This document shows, in pieces, positions 4,429-7,127 of a stretch of 7,127 nt of DNA. Source of the stretch: CAG-791 sp003447895 (GTDB lineage: Bacteria > Bacillota > Clostridia > Lachnospirales > Lachnospiraceae); NCBI GenBank assembly GCA_946620035.1, contig CAMOMX010000104.1, forward strand, positions 1-7,127, in the 5' to 3' direction. The first letter of the stretch is position 1. Each line of letters opens with the position of its first letter. A model generated the notes under the pieces. It did no database searches and had not been told where the DNA came from. It saw only the letters and a list, made by a program, of their open reading frames with translations. The position numbers were made by a program, and so were the translations under genes.

Positions 4429-7092
4429 ATGGTTGTAAAATCACTAAACGGACTTTGGAAATTGTCATGGGCAGGGAAGGAACCGCAGGAGACGGAAGGC
4501 GAAATTCCGGGGTCAGTGTATTCCATCCTGATGGATCGGAGACTTCTGGCGGATCCCTTTTACAGGGCGGAGGAGCTCGGGGCGCTGGCGCTCATGGAGA
4601 GGGACTATATTTTTACAAAGCGGTTCGATGTGCCGGAAAATCTTGCCGGCTGCCGGCACCGGGTTCTTCGGTTTGAGGGAATCGATACGATCGCCGACAT
4701 CAGTCTGAATGGCCAAAAACTCGGACACGTCGACAATATGCACTGCACCTGGGAGTTTGAGGTATCAGAGATTCTGCGCCCACTGGATAACTGCCTCGTT
4801 GTCTCTGTCTCTTCTCCGACAAAATATATCCGCGAGAAGGATGCTGAGCACCATTTGGGCGGATCGCGGGAGAGTATGGAGGGCTTTCCGCATCTTCGAA
4901 AGGCGCACTTCATGTTCGGATGGGACTGGGGGCCGCGCCTTCCTGACCAGGGAATCTGGAGAGACGTAACACTCATCGGCTGGAATGACGCGCGGATCGA
5001 AGAGGTGAAAATTCACCAGGAGATCCGCACAGAGGAAGGAATTGAGATCAATGAGGCGGAGGACGGATGGAATGCGGCGCGCTCGGGCAAGGCGGAGGCG
5101 AAACTGACTGTCTGTGTGAAGACGCATAGAGACGCCTGCCCGGATGAACCGGCGGATGCCGGTGATCCGCTGAAGGACCGCCTGACCATTCGCCTGACCG
5201 CGCCTTCCGGGGAGGTGTATTCCCTGCAGAACGGTGTCCCTTTCACGGTGCCGGATCCACAGTTGTGGTGGCCAAACGGGCTGGGCGGGCAGCCGCTGTA
5301 TCAGGTGGAAGCGGTCCTTCAGGATCTCCCGCGGGATTTCGCCGGGATTGACCGGCAGGGCTGCGAGGCGGGCTGTTCGGGGGGAGACGCCTCTGAAACG
5401 GACCGGACAGCTGAACGAGTCGTCAGGAGGATCGGTCTTCGGGCTGTCACGGTGGAACGAAAGCCGGACCGCTGGGGCGAGACATTTGCCATGAAAGTGA
5501 ACGGGCGGACGTTCTTTGCCATGGGGGCGGACTATATCCCGGAAGACAATATTTTGGCAAGGATGAGCCGCGAGAAGACAGATGCGCTCCTGCAGATGTG
5601 TGTGGACGCCCACTTCAATGTGATCCGCGTCTGGGGCGGCGGCATTTATCCGGGGGATGATTTCTACGACCTGTGTGACGAGAAGGGGCTTTTGGTGTGG
5701 CAGGACCTCATGTTTGCCTGCGCCAATTATAAGATCACGCCGGAGTATGTGGAGAGCATCACGAAGGAGATCACGCAGAATGTGCGAAGGCTGAGGCACC
5801 ATGCGTCACTCGGCATCTGGTGCGGAAATAACGAGATGGAGCAGTTTGCCCTCGAGGGTGAGTTCGACGGCACAGATGAGACCCGCGCGGATTATCTGAT
5901 CCAGAACGAATATATCATTCCGGAAATCCTTCGCCGGGAAGACCCGGACACCTTCTACTGGCCGTCCTCGCCTTCCTCGGGCGGAAAGTTTGACGATCCC
6001 CGGGATGAAAACCGCGGTGACGTCCACTACTGGGACGTCTGGCACGGGAACGCGCCGTTTACGGCCTACCGCTCTTATTTCTTCCGTTTTCTGTCAGAGT
6101 TTGGTTTCCAGTCGTTTCCCTGCATGGAGACGATCCGGTCCTTCACATTGCCGGAGGACCGCAATGTCTTCTCCTATGTCATGGAAATGCACCAGCGAAA
6201 CAGCGGCGCAAACGGCAAAATACTGCAGTACCTGTCACAGAATTACCTCTATCCGGGGAGTCTGGAGCTTCTTGTCTATGCCTCACAGCTCCTTCAGGCG
6301 GATGCGATCCGATACGGAGTCGAGCACCTGCGGCGAAACAGAAACGAAGACCGATGCATGGGAGCCGTCTACTGGCAGCTCAATGACTGCTGGCCGGTGG
6401 CGTCCTGGTCCTCGGTGGATTATTATCACCGCCCCAAGGCGCTCCAGTATGCGGCAAAGCGATTTTTTGCCCCGGTGCTCATCAGCTGTGAAGAGGAGAG
6501 CATGGCATCGATGGGACTCACCTGCATCAGCGAGCCGGAGCCTTACGGGAAGAAAAAATTCAGCGCTGTTCTGAATGTGAGCAACGAGACGTGGGATGTG
6601 GTGGAGGATGAAGTCGTCTGGCAGGTGCGGGGACCGCGCGGCGAGATCGTATTGGAAGGCAGTGCGGCAGTATATGTCGGGCCCTTCAGCAGTTACAGCT
6701 GTGAGAGGCTGGATCTGTCATGGATCGATCCGTATGAACACCATCTTTTCTATTGTTTGAAACGCGGTGGGCAGAGCGGGTCAGTAATGTTTGTGCCTCC
6801 CAAACACTATCATTTCGCGGATCCCAAGCTGAGAATAGAGGTGGATGACGTTCATGGCACAGTTACAGTCACGTCGGATGCTTATGCCAGAGGGGTTGAG
6901 ATCTGCGGAGACGGCGATTTTATTCCGGAAGACAATTTCTTCGATCTGGAGCCGGGGAGCCGGACGCTGAAGTTCGTCCGCAGAGGCGACGCCGCGGAGG
7001 AGCGTGGCACAGAAAATCATGGAGTGGCGGATGAGCGTGGCACAGATGCCGCGAAGAGTCTCATGGTTCGGAGCGTATTTGATATTCGGTGA
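4429..7092 (+). CDS. Beta-mannosidase, glycoside hydrolase family 2
   Basis: This 887-residue protein hydrolyses terminal beta-D-mannose from the non-reducing end of mannosides and manno-oligosaccharides. Its layout is that of GH2 beta-mannosidases: an N-terminal sugar-binding beta domain (1-180, with LNGLWKLSW and HFMFGWDWGPRLPDQGIWRDV), an immunoglobulin-like domain (to about 340), a TIM barrel (about 341-680) and C-terminal beta domains. The general acid/base is E469 in WCGNNEME and the nucleophile is E557 in LSEFGFQSFP. RVWGGGIY (400-407) and VYWQLNDCWPVASWSS are further family blocks. The SEFGFQS form separates it from beta-galactosidases and glucuronidases. No signal peptide is seen, so it should act in the cytosol on imported sugars. 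GGAGG (4420-4424) lies four bases before the ATG. Odd points are a polar, Cys-containing insertion near residues 303-330 and a repetitive hydrophilic stretch near 851-876. Confidence 0.93.
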   Translation: MVVKSLNGLWKLSWAGKEPQETEGEIPGSVYSILMDRRLLADPFYRAEELGALALMERDYIFTKRFDVPENLAGCRHRVLRFEGIDTIADISLNGQKLGHVDNMHCTWEFEVSEILRPLDNCLVVSVSSPTKYIREKDAEHHLGGSRESMEGFPHLRKAHFMFGWDWGPRLPDQGIWRDVTLIGWNDARIEEVKIHQEIRTEEGIEINEAEDGWNAARSGKAEAKLTVCVKTHRDACPDEPADAGDPLKDRLTIRLTAPSGEVYSLQNGVPFTVPDPQLWWPNGLGGQPLYQVEAVLQDLPRDFAGIDRQGCEAGCSGGDASETDRTAERVVRRIGLRAVTVERKPDRWGETFAMKVNGRTFFAMGADYIPEDNILARMSREKTDALLQMCVDAHFNVIRVWGGGIYPGDDFYDLCDEKGLLVWQDLMFACANYKITPEYVESITKEITQNVRRLRHHASLGIWCGNNEMEQFALEGEFDGTDETRADYLIQNEYIIPEILRREDPDTFYWPSSPSSGGKFDDPRDENRGDVHYWDVWHGNAPFTAYRSYFFRFLSEFGFQSFPCMETIRSFTLPEDRNVFSYVMEMHQRNSGANGKILQYLSQNYLYPGSLELLVYASQLLQADAIRYGVEHLRRNRNEDRCMGAVYWQLNDCWPVASWSSVDYYHRPKALQYAAKRFFAPVLISCEEESMASMGLTCISEPEPYGKKKFSAVLNVSNETWDVVEDEVVWQVRGPRGEIVLEGSAAVYVGPFSSYSCERLDLSWIDPYEHHLFYCLKRGGQSGSVMFVPPKHYHFADPKLRIEVDDVHGTVTVTSDAYARGVEICGDGDFIPEDNFFDLEPGSRTLKFVRRGDAAEERGTENHGVADERGTDAAKSLMVRSVFDIR
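7000..7046 (+). repeat. Short in-frame tandem duplication in the mannosidase 3' end
   Basis: The 14-base sequence GAGCGTGGCACAGA occurs at 7000-7013 and again at 7033-7046, exactly 33 bases (11 codons) apart. The bases before each copy match too (GCGGAG versus GCGGAT). The protein therefore reads AEERGTE and then ADERGTD within a polar stretch. It looks like a recent slippage-type duplication in a tolerant surface segment. Confidence 0.65.
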
Positions 7093-7117
7093 GATGTCAC
7101 CGCGAAAGGAGTTTGTT

Positions 7118-7127
7118 ATGGATATCA
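7118..7127 (+). CDS. Start of a downstream gene (partial)
   Basis: An ATG at 7118 is preceded by AAAGGAG (7105-7111) at a spacing of six and lies 25 bases after the mannosidase stop on the same strand, so it is probably a co-transcribed gene. Only Met-Asp-Ile can be read before the window ends, so nothing can be said about the product. A sugar-uptake or mannoside-use protein would fit the position but is a guess. Confidence 0.6.

Noticed and set aside
4765..5802. 345-residue open frame on the minus strand
   Set aside because: It lies wholly inside the beta-mannosidase gene, whose catalytic motifs are intact; a His/Arg/Pro-rich shadow frame is expected in GC-rich coding DNA.

Overview
The window looks like chromosomal DNA from an anaerobic, Gram-positive Clostridia-type bacterium, perhaps a gut Lachnospiraceae relative. 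This is an inference from several features: strong AGGAG-type ribosome binding sites, moderately high GC, a transcription-terminating TPP riboswitch, a Firmicutes-style LuxS, a cytoplasmic GH2 mannosidase, and a radical SAM/SPASM enzyme paired with a Cys-rich partner. There are four complete genes, two genes cut by the edges, and three control regions that can be read in some detail.

Region by region. At the left, on the minus strand, is the front of a thiamine (thiazole) operon. It has a consensus promoter (618-646), a TPP riboswitch (511-606) and an intrinsic terminator (468-500). A pairing between aptamer and terminator loop gives a clear on/off model. Next come about 155 nt of unexplained hairpin-rich leader and a second intrinsic terminator (278-312), then thiS (52-246) and the first codons of a probable next thi gene. 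Divergent from this operon is luxS (732-1256, plus), the S-ribosylhomocysteine lyase of methyl-cycle recycling and AI-2 formation. A long, nearly perfect inverted repeat (1364-1417) separates luxS from the convergent two-gene operon that follows.

That minus-strand operon (4116 down to 1436) is the most interesting part of the window. Its first gene encodes a 465-residue radical SAM/SPASM protein. The second encodes a 427-residue membrane protein with a signal peptide, an extracytoplasmic beta-rich domain, one transmembrane helix, a cytosolic zinc ribbon, a Gly/Ser/Arg linker and a tail built from repeated Cys-Ala/Ser units. The genes overlap by one base, and the ribosome binding site of the second lies in the last codons of the first. 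The simplest reading is that the radical SAM enzyme modifies the Cys-rich cytosolic tail of its membrane-anchored partner. This resembles RiPP maturation, but on the tail of a large membrane protein instead of a small peptide.

To the right, divergent from this operon across 312 bases with candidate promoters on both strands, is an 887-residue GH2 beta-mannosidase (4429-7092, plus). A further gene starts 25 bases after it and runs off the window. Apart from the two operon pairs, the neighbours seem metabolically unrelated.
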